DNA of 30,616 nucleotides, taken from positions 1 through 30,616 of the forward strand of contig NZ_CALEYG010000030.1 of assembly GCF_937924975.1 (NCBI RefSeq), read 5' to 3'. Below the pieces are notes generated by a model. The model was not told the origin of the DNA. It worked only from the letters and a program-made list of their open reading frames with translations, and searched no databases. This DNA is from an uncultured Stomatobaculum sp. Lineage in GTDB: Bacteria > Bacillota > Clostridia > Lachnospirales > Lachnospiraceae. Position numbers and translations under genes: made by a program. Numbering within the stretch: the stretch's first letter is position 1; every line of letters starts with the position of its first letter. This document shows positions 30,589 through 30,616 of the stretch, one piece after another.

Positions 30589-30616
30589 GAAAGTGTCACG
30601 GTAAGGAGGGTTTTAT

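Overview
The window looks like a chromosomal segment of a strict anaerobe in the Clostridia, most likely a fairly GC-rich member of the Lachnospiraceae. This rests on a full-length pyruvate:ferredoxin oxidoreductase, a split (two-subunit) transketolase, a VanW-family wall protein, a DUF3298 lipoprotein, an EFR1-type flavodoxin/ferredoxin, a UvrX-type Y-family polymerase paired with a YolD-like gene, and strong AGGAGG-type Shine-Dalgarno sites. The genus is not determined.

Layout. 81-418: a consensus promoter, a tRNA-Pro/Glu/Thr cluster and a terminator. 491-4250 (+): an operon of transketolase N and C subunits, a DegT-family aminotransferase and a HAD hydrolase, ending in convergent terminators. 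4298-6265 (-): ftsH, preceded by a purine-rich stretch without genes. 6682-9336 (-): tyrA and aroA from one near-consensus promoter, then tRNA-Val(CAC) with its own promoter and terminator. 9371-11624 (+): an EF-G paralogue with altered GTPase motifs. 11625-17805 (+): envelope genes, namely an orphan substrate-binding lipoprotein, a secreted CAP-domain protein, a DUF3298 lipoprotein, a DUF2752 membrane protein, and a zinc-ribbon protein with 54-bp repeats and two DUF898-like modules. 18029-19956 (+): a VanW-family protein. 20000-23706 (+): PFOR, with hairpins over its promoter and in its 5' leader. 23782-25802 (+): a Y-family DNA polymerase gene (possible LexA box, no canonical start codon) coupled to a YolD-like gene. 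25860-26860: an AT-richer GNAT gene and a stretch without genes that ends in a promoter-leader-terminator unit. 26862-27349: a small DMT-type transporter. 27355-30475 (+): an operon of a PadR regulator, a flavodoxin/SCP2/membrane fusion protein and an EFR1 protein. The right edge holds a HicB-like fragment on the minus strand.

The most interesting items are: (i) the roughly 150-190 nt leader before the small transporter, which has a 17-nt-spaced promoter, a strong terminator and an upstream segment able to pair with the terminator's 3' arm, as in a riboswitch or attenuator; (ii) the PadR / iron-sulfur-flavoprotein-SCP2-membrane fusion / EFR1 redox operon with a duplicated operator-like box in its promoter; (iii) the EF-G paralogue in which the catalytic His is Tyr and the NKxD Lys is Met; (iv) the DNA polymerase gene whose well-placed Shine-Dalgarno is followed by GTC-ACG rather than a normal start.
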